Shown piece after piece: positions 32,967-42,999 of a DNA stretch of 64,000 nucleotides. Source of the stretch: Selaginella moellendorffii (taxonomy: Eukaryota > Streptophyta > Lycopodiopsida > Selaginellales > Selaginellaceae). The DNA is taken from NCBI RefSeq assembly GCF_000143415.4, contig NW_003314285.1, positions 1,283,587-1,347,586 of the forward strand, in the 5' to 3' direction. Position numbers and translations under genes: made by a program. The notes under the pieces are model-generated. The model did no database searches. It was not told the origin of the DNA and was given only the letters and a program-made list of their open reading frames with translations. Within the stretch, counting starts at the first letter, position 1; each line of letters opens with the position of its first letter.

Positions 32967-35864
32967 ATGGATCACATCAAATTACTAGAATCATGCAAGG
33001 ACCTTGCTGCTGTGAGACACGCCGAGTCTCGCATTCCCACCATCACGAGAGACTTGCACGTCTCAAACAAGCTCATCCAACTCTACGGCAGATATGGCGG
33101 CATCCGGGAGGCCCGGGCAACCTTCGACGCCCTGTACCGTACGGACTCTTTCTCGTGGAACGCTCTTCTCTCGGCCTATGCCCGCAATGCCCAGCTCGAG
33201 GAAGCCAGGCGCGTGTTTGATTCCATGCCCCAACGCAGCCTCATTTCGTGGACCACCATTGTGTCGGCATATACCACGGCTGGGTATCTGGAGCAAGCGC
33301 GTGCCGCGTTTGATTCCATGCCTGCTAGAGACAGGGTGACGTGGACGTGCATGATTTCTTCGTATGCTAGGAACGGTCACGTCGACGAGGCTAGGTGTAT
33401 ATTCCATGATATGCCAGAAAAGGATCTCGTCGCTTGGAATGCCATTCTTTCTGCAAATGCCCAAAACGGGCATTTGGAAGACTCACGGGATGTGTTTGAG
33501 GGCATGCCTCTCCGGGATCTTGTGTCTTGGAATGCGACGCTGGCTGCGCACGCACAAAATCGAGATCACGTTAGAGCCAAAGAGATTTTCTTTGATGAGA
33601 TGCCGGAGTGGGATCTTGTTTCTTGGAACAGTGTCTTATCGGCACTGGCTCACGCTGGAGATCTTACGAACTCGAAATGGGTGTTTGATTCAATGCCTGA
33701 GAGAGATATCGTTTCCTGGAATACAATTCTCTCTGGGATGAGCAGTCAGAAAGGACTGCTAGACCAAACCAAACATGTCTTTGACAACATGCCACAACGA
33801 GCTATTGTGTCTTGGAACTCGATGCTGGCTACGTGTGCCCAGCATGGCAGGGTCGAAGAAATGAAAAGCATCTTTGATGAGATGCCACAGCAGGATCAAG
33901 GATCGTGGAACACACTGCTAATTGGTTATGCCCAGAATGGGCATATGCCTGAAGCGCAGAAAATTCTTCACTGCCTTATACCTCAACGAAATCTTGTGAC
34001 ATGGAACGTCGTTTTAAATGGATTTGTTCAAGCTGGAAGTTTAGTTGATGCAGAGAAAACTTTCCAAGCAATGAAATTCCTTGATAATATCTCTTTTAAT
34101 GCTATACTAACAGCATATATCGAAGCTGGGCATATAGAAAATGCCGAGCTTGTCTTTTCTTCCATGCCTGAGAAAGAACTAATTTCTTGGAGTATCATGC
34201 TATCTGGTTATGCTGAACATGGGTATTTGGAGAAAGCTAAATCAGTTTTCTTGAAGATGCCTGAGTGGAATGTTGTGTCGTGGAATTCTATAATGTCTGC
34301 ATTTGCGAGGCATGGGCATTTAGACGAGGCCGAGAGAGTTTTCAACGAGATGCCAGAGAGAGATTTGGTATCCTGGAATACGATGCTAGCTCCATATTCT
34401 CAAAACGGGAATATTACAGGAGCAAAGAAGTTGTTTGACGAGCTCCCAATGAGGGATTTGGTGTCTTGGAACGTAATGCTAACTGCATATTCTCAAGATG
34501 GGCATATTTCGAAGACATTATGGGTGTTTAAAGAGATGCCAGAGATGAGCTTGGTGTCCTGGAATGCCCTTCTAGCTGCCTACGCCCAGAATGCCGATCT
34601 TGAAAAGGCTAAAGAAATCTTTGCTGTGATGCCCGAGCACAATGTTGCGTCTTGGAACTCAATACTTTTGATATATGGGAACGCTTGTGAAGTCAAACAA
34701 TCAAGAGAGACATTTGATGCCATGCCTCAGCACAACGTTGCGTCGTGGACTGCAATGCTTTCGATCTATGGCCAGAATGGGGACCTTGAAAACGCAAGGA
34801 GTTGTTTTGGATGTATGCCTGACAAGGATCTGGTGGCATGGACTGCAATGCTGGTTGCCTTTACGCACAATGGGCATCTCCAAGACGCGCAGGAGATGTT
34901 TGATGCCATGCCATTCCAGAGTGTGGTCCCTTGTAATGCCATACTTGCAGCATATGCCCAAAGTGGGCATCTTATGAGAGCGAAAGCACTGTTTGATTCG
35001 ATGGCTTTACACAACCCGGCATCTTGGAGTGCGATGCTGTCAGCATATTCCATTCACGGGCATATAGATGACTCAAAATCTTTGTTCATGGACATGCAGC
35101 AGAGGAATCTTGCCTCCTGGAGTGGAATGCTACAAGCTTATGCCGGCAAGGGACATCTGGAAGATGCCAAGTGTACTTTCGATGCCATGCCTCAGCACAG
35201 CCTTGGCTCCTGGACGTCAATGCTGGGCGCGTATGCCCAAGGAGGATATGTTCTCGAGGCCAAACAGCTGTTCGATAAGATGCCATTGAAAGATTCCCTT
35301 GCCTGGCATGTTTTGCTGAGTGGATATGCCCAGAACGGGCATGTGGAGCTCGCACGACAAATGTTTGATTCTATCCCCGACCAAAACCTGGTTACATGGA
35401 GTGCTCTTTTGGCATCGTATGCGCACAATGGACACTCCAAGAAAGCTTTGGAAATATTTGCCATTATCAAAGCCGTGGAAGCTCCAAACGAGATTTGCTT
35501 TGTTTCGGTGCTCATTGCTTGCAGCCATGCCGGAAAGATGCCCCTGGGAAGGTCTTATTTTTTCTCAATGATCGTGGATTTTAACCTGAAACCCACGAAA
35601 CAACACTACACTTGCATGGTGGATTTGCTGAGTCGAGCTGGGCATCTGGCTGATACTGAAGAGCTTATTGCGACAATGCCCTTTGTTCCTGATGGGTTGG
35701 AGTGGACTTGCTTGATTAGAGCTTGTAAGTTAGAGGTCAACCTTGCCAGGGCTGCGAAATCTGTAATAGAACCTGATGAGAAAGATGGTTCAAGATACAT
35801 TTTACTTGCAAATGCTTTTACGGGCGATCAAAAGCTTGATCAAAAGCAAAATTCTTTAAATTAA
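32967..35864 (+). CDS. Pentatricopeptide repeat protein with about 24 SS motifs (PLS class, truncated E region)
   Basis: 965 residues, intronless. From about residue 65 it is a nearly unbroken array of 31-residue SS repeats of the form SWNxxLxxYAQNGHxxxAxxxFDxMPERD, each a pair of helices that reads one RNA base. P, L and S motifs follow (EICFVSVLIACSHAGKM, HYTCMVDLLSRAGHLADTEE), then a partial E motif (WTCLIRACKLEVNLARAA, YILLANAFTG) that breaks off at DQKQNSLN. No E+ or DYW deaminase domain is present, so editing would need a DYW partner. The family acts in mitochondria or plastids; no clear targeting peptide is visible after the first ATG, so an upstream start is possible. A tRNA-Ser relic lies immediately upstream. 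Confidence 0.92.
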   Translation: MDHIKLLESCKDLAAVRHAESRIPTITRDLHVSNKLIQLYGRYGGIREARATFDALYRTDSFSWNALLSAYARNAQLEEARRVFDSMPQRSLISWTTIVSAYTTAGYLEQARAAFDSMPARDRVTWTCMISSYARNGHVDEARCIFHDMPEKDLVAWNAILSANAQNGHLEDSRDVFEGMPLRDLVSWNATLAAHAQNRDHVRAKEIFFDEMPEWDLVSWNSVLSALAHAGDLTNSKWVFDSMPERDIVSWNTILSGMSSQKGLLDQTKHVFDNMPQRAIVSWNSMLATCAQHGRVEEMKSIFDEMPQQDQGSWNTLLIGYAQNGHMPEAQKILHCLIPQRNLVTWNVVLNGFVQAGSLVDAEKTFQAMKFLDNISFNAILTAYIEAGHIENAELVFSSMPEKELISWSIMLSGYAEHGYLEKAKSVFLKMPEWNVVSWNSIMSAFARHGHLDEAERVFNEMPERDLVSWNTMLAPYSQNGNITGAKKLFDELPMRDLVSWNVMLTAYSQDGHISKTLWVFKEMPEMSLVSWNALLAAYAQNADLEKAKEIFAVMPEHNVASWNSILLIYGNACEVKQSRETFDAMPQHNVASWTAMLSIYGQNGDLENARSCFGCMPDKDLVAWTAMLVAFTHNGHLQDAQEMFDAMPFQSVVPCNAILAAYAQSGHLMRAKALFDSMALHNPASWSAMLSAYSIHGHIDDSKSLFMDMQQRNLASWSGMLQAYAGKGHLEDAKCTFDAMPQHSLGSWTSMLGAYAQGGYVLEAKQLFDKMPLKDSLAWHVLLSGYAQNGHVELARQMFDSIPDQNLVTWSALLASYAHNGHSKKALEIFAIIKAVEAPNEICFVSVLIACSHAGKMPLGRSYFFSMIVDFNLKPTKQHYTCMVDLLSRAGHLADTEELIATMPFVPDGLEWTCLIRACKLEVNLARAAKSVIEPDEKDGSRYILLANAFTGDQKLDQKQNSLN

Positions 35865-35904
35865 ATATTATTAGATAAATATTAATTGTAGCTAATGACA
35901 GTTC

Positions 35905-35990
35905 AGAATTGCTGCTGCTGTGCTTACAATCAAAAGCAGGTGCAAGCTCCTCGAATTCCAAAGTCCAATGTAGAGTGCATAGATTGCTAG
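35905..35990 (+). pseudogene. RING-H2 gene relic
   Basis: GCTGCTGCTGTGCTTACAATC, GCAAGCTCC, CCAAAGTCC and GTAGAGTGCATAGATTGCT correspond in order to 37077-37175 of the intact RING-H2 gene. The zinc-ligand Cys codons are mutated and the rest is missing. A tRNA-Trp relic follows at 36173, just as a tRNA-Trp follows the intact gene. Confidence 0.7.
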
Positions 35991-36172
35991 ATCAAATACC
36001 AAGTTATATGTTGGGCTATAAAAATGAAAGCTCTAAAACCTCCTTTGGCAGAATTGTAAAATGTTTTATTTTCTTGTGTAGACCTTTTCTTCCGGGGTCC
36101 TATGGATTAGCACGAGAGCATGATGAAATTATAATTCTTTGACAGATTTGCAAGAAATTCGATAAAAGCAAG

Positions 36173-36243
36173 GGATCCATGGCACAACGGCAGTGCGTTT
36201 GACTCCAGATTAGAAGACTGCTTGTTCGAATCACGCCAGGTTC
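36173..36243 (+). pseudogene. tRNA-Trp relic (CCA)
   Basis: It matches the tRNA-Trp genes at 37416 and 63380, with about ten substitutions. The anticodon loop ACTCCAGAT is kept. Mismatches occur in the acceptor (GGATCCA against CAGGTTC) and in the T stem (CTTGT against ACGCC), so it probably does not fold or charge. Confidence 0.8.
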
Positions 36244-36439
36244 TGAAATTATGCTTTAGATTCTTGGAAGGTTGACAGTCAAGCATATTCGCATATATTC
36301 GTGTCTGAGTACAAACTTGGGTTCTAAAATATGCTTGATATTTCATGTCTGAGTGTTTCTAGAGTTTTAAGGGAAGAATCCCAGGTATGCCAGGCATAAA
36401 AGTTTCTAGAGTGAGAAAGGCATTTATATGAAGATTAGC

Positions 36440-36870
36440 TTTGGGAGGTACATATCTACATACGTTATTGATTTAAAAAGGTATGAATAAAGTAAATAGA
36501 TATAATGAAATATATTAGACTTAATTATCTACTGAATTAAAATTAGATATAAAAATATAATTAGTTATCTCTAATTACATTAATATTTTTATTATTATTT
36601 ATTTAGTATTAGAATAAAATAAATTTTATCTATTTTTATTAAGTTATTGGTGTTATTAGAAAATTTTATTATATTGTATAGAGGAGATATTGAATTATGA
36701 ATCAGTATTTTATAAAAAATTTGTAATAAAATAATAAATTAGTATATTTTTACCCAATTAAATTTAGATGGGAAATATTTATACTTATATTAAAAAAATC
36801 TATAGAGATATTATGCAATATTCTATTATATTTACAAATTTAATAAAATAAACTTGAAAGTCCAGTTTTG
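36440..36870. other. Very AT-rich intergenic DNA
   Basis: Long runs of A/T with few G or C and no reading frame. No repeat ends or hairpins are obvious. It may include the promoter of the RING-H2 gene. Confidence 0.5.
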
Positions 36871-36875
36871 TAGCC

Positions 36876-37319
36876 ATGAAACTTTCCATGAAACTGTCGC
36901 TGATGATATATATAATTTATAGTTTGATGAAGGGACGATACAAAATGAATGTCTTGCTAGGACTTGGTTTGGGAGTTTTGGCACTTACCGCATTCTTCTA
37001 CCTCTGCAATAAGTTTCTTATGGCCAGGGACGCGAGATTGGAGGAAGATGCCAGGAGCATTTTGATGACAACTTCTCCTGCTGCTGCGTTCACAATCACA
37101 AGCCAGATGTTCAGATGGATGCAAGCTCCTGGAGATCCCAAGTCCGATCAGAGTGTTGTAGAGTGTGCAATTTGCTTGACAGAGCTGGAGGAGGCGATTG
37201 TGAGAGTGTTGCCCAGCTGCAACCATGTTTTCCACCGCAGCTGCATCGATCTGTGGCTCTCTTGCAACACCACGTGCCCAATCTGTAGGCGGGATTTGGT
37301 CGCAAACCATAGATCCTAA
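36876..37319 (+). CDS. Small membrane-anchored RING-H2 E3 ubiquitin ligase
   Basis: 147 residues from the first ATG; a start at 36945 (MNVLLGLGLGVLALTAFFYL) would give 124 residues and put the transmembrane helix at the N-terminus, as in ATL-type ligases. The RING-H2 finger near the C-terminus has all eight ligands: CAIC, CNHVFHRSC and CPIC with the usual spacing and the Trp of DLWLSC that contacts E2 enzymes. The GLD motif of true ATL proteins is not evident. It would transfer ubiquitin to unknown targets at a membrane. Fragments of this gene lie at 30950, about 32590 and 35905, and a tRNA-Trp follows 97 bp downstream. Confidence 0.85.
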   Translation: MKLSMKLSLMIYIIYSLMKGRYKMNVLLGLGLGVLALTAFFYLCNKFLMARDARLEEDARSILMTTSPAAAFTITSQMFRWMQAPGDPKSDQSVVECAICLTELEEAIVRVLPSCNHVFHRSCIDLWLSCNTTCPICRRDLVANHRS

Positions 37320-37415
37320 AAGATGACTATTTCCGCGTATGTCCAGACAATATGGAAGCAAAGTCTAAGCTTTTATTTTCCTTAAACCTTGGGGAGATTT
37401 GTCAAGAAAGAAAAT

Positions 37416-37487
37416 GAATCCGTGGCGCAACGGTAGCGCGTCTGACTCCAGATCAGAAGGCTGCGTGTTCGAATCACGCCGGGTTCA
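37416..37487 (+). tRNA. tRNA-Trp (CCA)
   Basis: 72 nt starting GAATCCGTGGCGCAACGG and ending GAATCACGCCGGGTTCA. The acceptor pairs fully (GAATCCG with CGGGTTC, one G-T), the anticodon loop is ACTCCAGAT, and there is no intron. It differs from the copy at 63380 at a few positions. Looks functional. Confidence 0.93.
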
Positions 37488-37677
37488 CTAAACGTGCTTA
37501 CCCTTTTGATCAAATAACATTCTTGATGGAAAAAATGCAGGAGTAGAAAAACCTTGCAAAGATTTGGAGATACCAAAGTCTGGTCCACCTTATTGATTCT
37601 ATTGAAATTTTTTCCAGAGTTTGGTCGCCATTCTTCCTCGCTCCTCAAGCTCGATCGAGCTCGAGCACCAAAAGATC

Positions 37678-37935
37678 ATGGCGGGCACCAAAGCTCTGCG
37701 AGTTTCTAGAGTGAAGAAGGCCTTCATCTGGTACACTGTAACATTTGGAATGTATGAAGGCGAGATTTGGGAGGTCTGTCTCGCAAACATCGTGCTCGCT
37801 CTTGCGTTTCTCCCGCCCCTCTATCTCATCCACAAGCACGCCATTAGATTACTGGTAAGCGAGGTTATTAGGCCGTGGGACAAGGTGTTAGTGCTGTCGC
37901 TGGGAGCCCTAAGCGTTTGGATGCTCGCGTTGGCA
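37678..37935 (+). CDS. Small two-helix membrane protein, possibly serine palmitoyltransferase small subunit-like
   Basis: The ATG at 37678 gives MAGTKALRVSRVKKAFIWYT, then VTFGMYEGEIWEVCLAN and a hydrophobic helix (IVLALAFLPPLYLI). The pattern VTxxxYxxExWExxxxN resembles the small activating subunits of serine palmitoyltransferase, which are ER proteins of 55-75 residues. A strong splice donor (TTACTG|GTAAGC, 37854/37855) would end the first exon at IRLL. If it is not spliced, the frame stays open and runs straight into the GET3-like protein that starts at 37936. No stop codon separates the two, so the gene's 3' end cannot be set from sequence alone. Confidence 0.42.
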
Positions 37936-40113
37936 ATGCCCACCAGGTTGATGCCGCCACCGCCATCGCCACCGCCACTGCAAAATTCGTGCGCTCTCAG
38001 CAGCAGCGCTAGCGCGTCTTTGATCTTCCCGGTGCGTCACAGCGTCGCGGGGCTTCGATTCGGCACGAGATTCAAGCATGCTTATACTTCTCTCAGTTTT
38101 GCCGCGCTCGTCGCGTCGCGAGCTTCCATCCCTCGCTGGAATCGCTGCAATCGGGTCTTTGCCGCCTCGTTCCAAGGTGAGTTTGATGCATTTTTTCTTC
38201 CAGTTAGGCTGGAACTTCATTAGTTTGGAAATCGAGCTGGTAGGAAACTAAGTTCTTGTTGGAGTTGGTCGTTGTTTCTAGTTTTCTTTCCTGCTTGAGG
38301 TCCAGCTTTGATGCTAACTTGGTTGCTGCCTGAGAAACAATCTATAGTCTGTGTTTTTGTGTCGTGTTCTCGCTAGGAATTCTTTTTCTAGTTTCCTTTG
38401 ATGCTAACTTGGTTGGCTTCTTTTTGCAGCGAAGGCTGTTGCAAATCCAGTGGAAGTCGAGAGTGGCTTCGATGAAATGGTCGCTGGCACCAAACGAAAA
38501 TACTTCATGCTAGGTGGCAAAGGCGGCGTGGGAAAGACGAGCTTAGCTGCGTCTCTTGCTGTAAAATTCGCAAACAGTGGCCACACTACACTCGTTGTGT
38601 CGACGGATCCCGCTCATTCACTTAGCGATTCCTTTGCACAGGTAATCCTCTTTTGTTCTTACTTGGTTGTTTTTCTCTTCGCTGCTAGAGAAAGTAGTTT
38701 GACGAAATTTTGCGACGTCTAGGACTTAAGTGGTGGCAAACTCGTTCCTGTTGAAGGCCCGGACAGTCCTTTATTCGCCTTGGAGGTCTGTAGTAGTTTC
38801 TCTTCCTCGCTCGAACCTTGATGCCGAAGTTATTTTTCGACAGATCAATCCTGAGCAAGCGAGATCGGAATTTCGTGCTGCTGCTCAGACAGGTAGTGGA
38901 ACTGGCGTCAAAGACTTTATGGACAGCTTTGGCCTTGGTGGATGGGTAGAACAGGTAATGTATTTGCTGGTCAAGCAGAAACTGGCTCTCGACTTATATC
39001 TTCAGCATTTGCTTTGCAGATCAGCGAACTTAAGCTCGGAGAATTACTGGACACTCCTCCGCCTGGACTAGACGAAGCCATTGCCATATCAAAGGTTTGC
39101 TGTTTCGATTCCTATTTGGCGAGCGTTCTAGAACTCGTGACGCACAGGTCGTCCAATTTATGCAATCCCCGGAGTACGATCGTTTTACTCGCATTATCTT
39201 CGACACTGCACCCACTGTAAGCTATAAAACTCTCGGGTTCTTCTCTGGGCTGAGCGTTCGGTGTGTCTTGCCAGGGGCATACCTTGCGATTATTGTCGCT
39301 ACCGGACTTTTTGGATGCATCAATTGGGAAACTCCTCAAGGTACAAGCTTTTATAGAAAGTTTTCCACGCGTAGCGTAATGTTCTTGGCACCGTAATGTT
39401 CTTCACCAGCTCAAGCAGAAGCTCGCTTCCGCCACCAATGCGATTAAATCGGTTTTCGGCCAAGGAGATGGATCAGACACGGCTGTAAGCATACAAACTT
39501 CTACTCGCTACTTGCTTTTGATTTTTCTTTCCATGGAGATAATTTGCTTTCTGTTACCTTGCAGACCAACAGACTAGAGCAACTTAAAGAGAGGATGGTC
39601 ATGGTCCGTGAGATTTTCCGAAATAAAGAAGCAACGGAGTTCGTCATTGTCACCATCCCAACGGTAAGACGATCTCAAAACCGCTACTATACTTTCCACA
39701 ACTTTAAAATCGCTTGCAGGTGATGGCCGTAAGCGAGAGTTCCAGGCTCAAGCAATCCCTCGAGAAGGAAGGCGTTCCTGTGAAGAGATTGATTGTAAAC
39801 CAGGTACTGGCTGCCTCACAATCGGACTGCAAATTCTGCTCCATGCGTCGAAAGGTAATCTGGTCTCCGAAGTTTTGTTTTTTTGTTTCTCTCTCTTTCC
39901 TGGTCAGCTTTTGTTCGGCTAGAGAAGCACACGAAACATTTAATGGCTTTATTTGTTTTGCTCTTTTTTTTCCAGGACCAGAGCCGAGCATTCGATATCA
40001 TCAATAGCGACCAGAACCTCAAGGATCTCCAGCTTATTCAATCGCCACTGATGGATGTGGAAATTAGAGGCGTACCGGCGCTCAGGTTCGTGGGCGATAC
40101 AGTCTGGCGATAA
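37936..40113 (+). CDS. Organellar GET3/ArsA-type ATPase (GET3B-like)
   Basis: Eleven exons (37936-38176, 38430-38641, 38723-38785, 38844-38954, 39020-39094, 39148-39216, 39275-39340, 39410-39484, 39565-39663, 39720-39854, 39976-40113) give 427 residues with all frames and splice sites consistent. The N-terminus is Ser/Ala/Arg-rich and acidic-poor, as in plastid or mitochondrial targeting peptides. The deviant P-loop [11 protein letters not shown] is at about residue 108, followed by [12 protein letters not shown] (switch I), [16 protein letters not shown] (switch II) and the CxxC zinc pair in [10 protein letters not shown] that joins the dimer. The family binds and delivers tail-anchored membrane proteins in an ATP cycle. 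Plant organellar paralogues of it are known; client proteins cannot be told from the sequence. Confidence 0.92.
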
Positions 40114-41250
40114 GTGAAAGGTACAAGCATCTCTAAAACTCTTATCGCTGGTTCGCGTCTCAACAGGAAAAACCAACACCAAGAGCGAGAGAAAACGGAG
40201 GAGAGAACAAAGAAAGTGTACAGTGGCATGGAACTTTTAATAACTGGATCACTTGGTCCACGTACGTATCTTCTTTCATTCGTTTTTGATTCGTCTTCTC
40301 CACAGCGTCGTTGCTATTAACTCCTGGCTGATCTGCTGGATCTTTCGTGTTCCGTTCTCTTCCGAGTCCTCGAATTCTTTCCACTGCGATCGCTCTTTCT
40401 TTTTTCTTTTTTTGCTTATCTTTCGTCAATGTCTTCACTTTTTTTTTGGAATCAGGATTCTTAAAGCTTTTTTTGCTGCGTTTTATAACCTGGGAGATTT
40501 GACCAAGGCTCCCCGCCTTTTTATCCCAGTTCGCCTCCTCATTGCGGGATGATCTCAGCACAAAACTTTGGAGCGCGAGATCATTGGGATGAATGAAATA
40601 GCTATCTTTCTAGAGACCAGCACTGCTAGCGCTACTATATGCAAAAATTTGTAAAAACTAGGCAGTGTGGCGTAGCGTAGCTAGCCCTGGGACGAAAGAG
40701 ATCACTCTTTCACTTTCATGGCATTCTCCCTCAGACTTTCCCCAAAATTCTCCACACACACGAAAGCTGCTGCTACAAACTGCTCTTGGCTTGTCTCCCT
40801 TGTTTTATCAAAATATCATAGCTTCAACAATAGCATGGAATGGAAGCTCCAAAACCTCGGCCAACTTGTCATACCCATATAATGTAACCATCAATCAATC
40901 AAGCAATCAGTCAATCACAGGCTAAGAGAGCAAGGTTTGATTTGATTCTCATGTGGAAAACACTATAGTTTCTTAAGCAGAAAGTATAAAAATCGAGATA
41001 CATTGTCCCCGAATTGTCCCATGGGTGGCAAACAAATCACAAACGCTAGAATGGCATCAACTCCTCCAGGCAAGAAAAGAAATTTCTTGGTGATGACCAA
41101 GTTTCAAACATATTTAATAATCTCGCTTATCAGCCAAACCGCATTTAACTACCATTAAGCAGGATTTATCGCAAGTCCACTGTCCACGCGCGGTTGCGAA
41201 TGAAAAAAGAGAAATCTACCGAGCGGCATGACGTGGAGAACGTCACACCG
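40114..41250. other. Intergenic region, no gene recognised
   Basis: It contains the 3' flank of the GET3-like gene, T-rich tracts at 40390-40450, and then ordinary unique sequence. A 133-codon minus-strand frame at 40561-40160 is Lys-rich low complexity and unlikely to be a gene. Confidence 0.45.
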
Positions 41251-41335
41251 CACGATCCAACGCTAACGAACGGTGGGTAGGACGTCCACTGTGACGTCCG
41301 CCGACTGACGGCCGTCACGTTTTGGCGGGAAGAAG
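41225..41335 (+). promoter_or_regulatory. Promoter of the CDK inhibitor gene with a canonical E2F site
   Basis: TTTGGCGGGAA at 41321-41331 is a textbook E2F/DP binding site. Nearby are several ACGT cores (TGACGTGG at 41230, GTGACGTC at 41291, GTCACGTT at 41314) and one AACGG core (41266) that is part of the mitosis-specific MYB element but lacks its full consensus. The cluster lies about 550 bp before the start codon of the KRP gene. Binding is inferred from motif match only. Confidence 0.6.
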
Positions 41336-41877
41336 GGCGGCTCGACGCTAAGGCCGTTGCGCCGTCTTGTCCCCCGGTCGGTGTACACAGCGGACACGCG
41401 GATATTCCGTGCCGTCTCGGGCATATTCTGCCGGCGTGCTAGAAAACGCCGTTTAAGCGACGAGGCGAGGGGCCTTTTGTTCTTCGGTCAGAAATCTCCA
41501 TTTGTTTATCTCCTTTACTTTCCTGCCAAGAGCTCTAGCGCCACTGCGCTGCGTGGGTCGTCTTCTTCTTCTTCTTCCTCCAGAATTTTTTTTTCCCTCC
41601 TCCACTTATCTTCGATCGATCGCTGGGAGAAGGCGAGTAGCAGCGCAGCAGCGGTGGCAGTCGACCACATTTGATTCTCTGCCGCGCGCGCCCTCTAGAG
41701 CGAGATGGGCGCTCTGTTCTTCGAGGTGAGCAGGATTTCTTCGCTTGTCCGGTGACGATCAGCCAAGTGGGTCGCCGCGCCGGGCATCGCTCCGGGATTC
41801 TTGAGCGACCCATCTCGAGAATTCGTGGGCAGGGAATTCGTCTCTGTGGGTTTTAGCGGGGGTTTTTTTGGCGGCCC

Positions 41878-42999
41878 ATGGGGAGATACATGAGGAAGAA
41901 CAAGGTGACCATGGAGGTGTCCCAATCGCTGGGCGTGAGGACCCGCGCAAGAACGCTGGCGATGGCGCAGCAGCAAGCGGCGAGCAGGAAGAATTTGTCC
42001 CAAGAGCAGCAGCAGGTCAATGTGCTCAACTTCTGCTACCTGGAGCTGCGCAGCCGCAAGCTCGAGAAGCTGTTTGATGGCGGTGGCGGCGCGAGCAAGC
42101 ATCACAGCTCCTCCGCCAGGCCTCCCAAGACGCAGCAGCGCCGCGTGAGGAGCTCCGACGCGATCGGAGTCGTCTCGGTTGGAGCGGCGCCGCTATCGCG
42201 CAGCAATTCCTTCACCTCCTCCAAGCAGCCTCCTCCCGCGCCTCCGTCACTCAAAAACGATGAGCTCGACGCTGTCAACCATGTCGACTCGAGAACTTCT
42301 GGACAAGTAAGCCCCATAGCTCTTGGCGAGAACTTCCAGGTTCTAAAGCTTTGCTCCTCGCAGTTGGAAGGTTCGTGTGGAGACAATGCCTTTGACCACG
42401 ACGGACTCTCGTCTAGAGACAGGTATGTTTCGATCGTTCTGCCATGGCCAGCTCTATCCTTCTCATGGGTTCAACAGCCATCCACCTCTTCTTCCAGTTT
42501 CAGTCCATCCTGTGATAGCTTAGCTTCTTTGATCATCTATCTTCCAGCGATGGTTTTAAGAACTTCTACTCATCGTCTTTCGTGCTTGCGTTCCAGTTTT
42601 GGACCCGACCATCATCGCCGGCTCCGCGAGAGCACTCCCGTTTGCACAGACCAGGAGCTCCATCGACGCATAGCCGACGCTCCAGGATCATCTTCCAAAG
42701 TCCGGGTGACCAACAGGACGTCTTCCAATCCTCCCGAGGAATCGTCCCGGCCTTTCGACGCGCCCACGCCCGAGGAGATCGAGGAGTTCTTCGCGGCCGG
42801 AGAGCAAGAGCCCGACGAGGAAAAGAAGAGATTATCTGACAGGTCCGTGCGGTGCTCCATATCTTTCTCTTTGTCTCTCAGCCAGTGAGTTCGTCTAAAA
42901 GTTCGTTCTCTTTGCTCTTTTTCGTGTAGATACAACTATGACTTTGCCAACGATTGTCCACTCCCCGGTCGGTTCGAGTGGACTTCCGCAAGTTCTTGA
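41878..42999 (+). CDS. Cyclin-dependent kinase inhibitor, KRP/ICK family
   Basis: Three exons (41878-42422, 42597-42842, 42930-42999) give 286 residues. The N-terminus MGRYMRKNKV and the following SLGVRTRARTLAMAQ and LELRSRKLEK are conserved KRP motifs. RESTP appears before the C-terminal CDK/cyclin-binding region, where PTPEEIEEFFAAGEQEP leads across the last splice into YNYDFANDCPLPGRFEW. KRP proteins bind CDKA-cyclin D complexes in the nucleus and slow S-phase entry. The first intron could also be read through without a stop, but splicing restores the family spacing. An upstream ATG at 41704 (MGALFFE, followed by a GT donor) may be a small upstream frame. An E2F site upstream suggests cell-cycle feedback control. 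Confidence 0.92.

Noticed and set aside
40160-40561. 133-codon Lys-rich minus-strand frame after the GET3-like gene
   Set aside because: It comes from T-rich tracts on the plus strand and lacks any domain.
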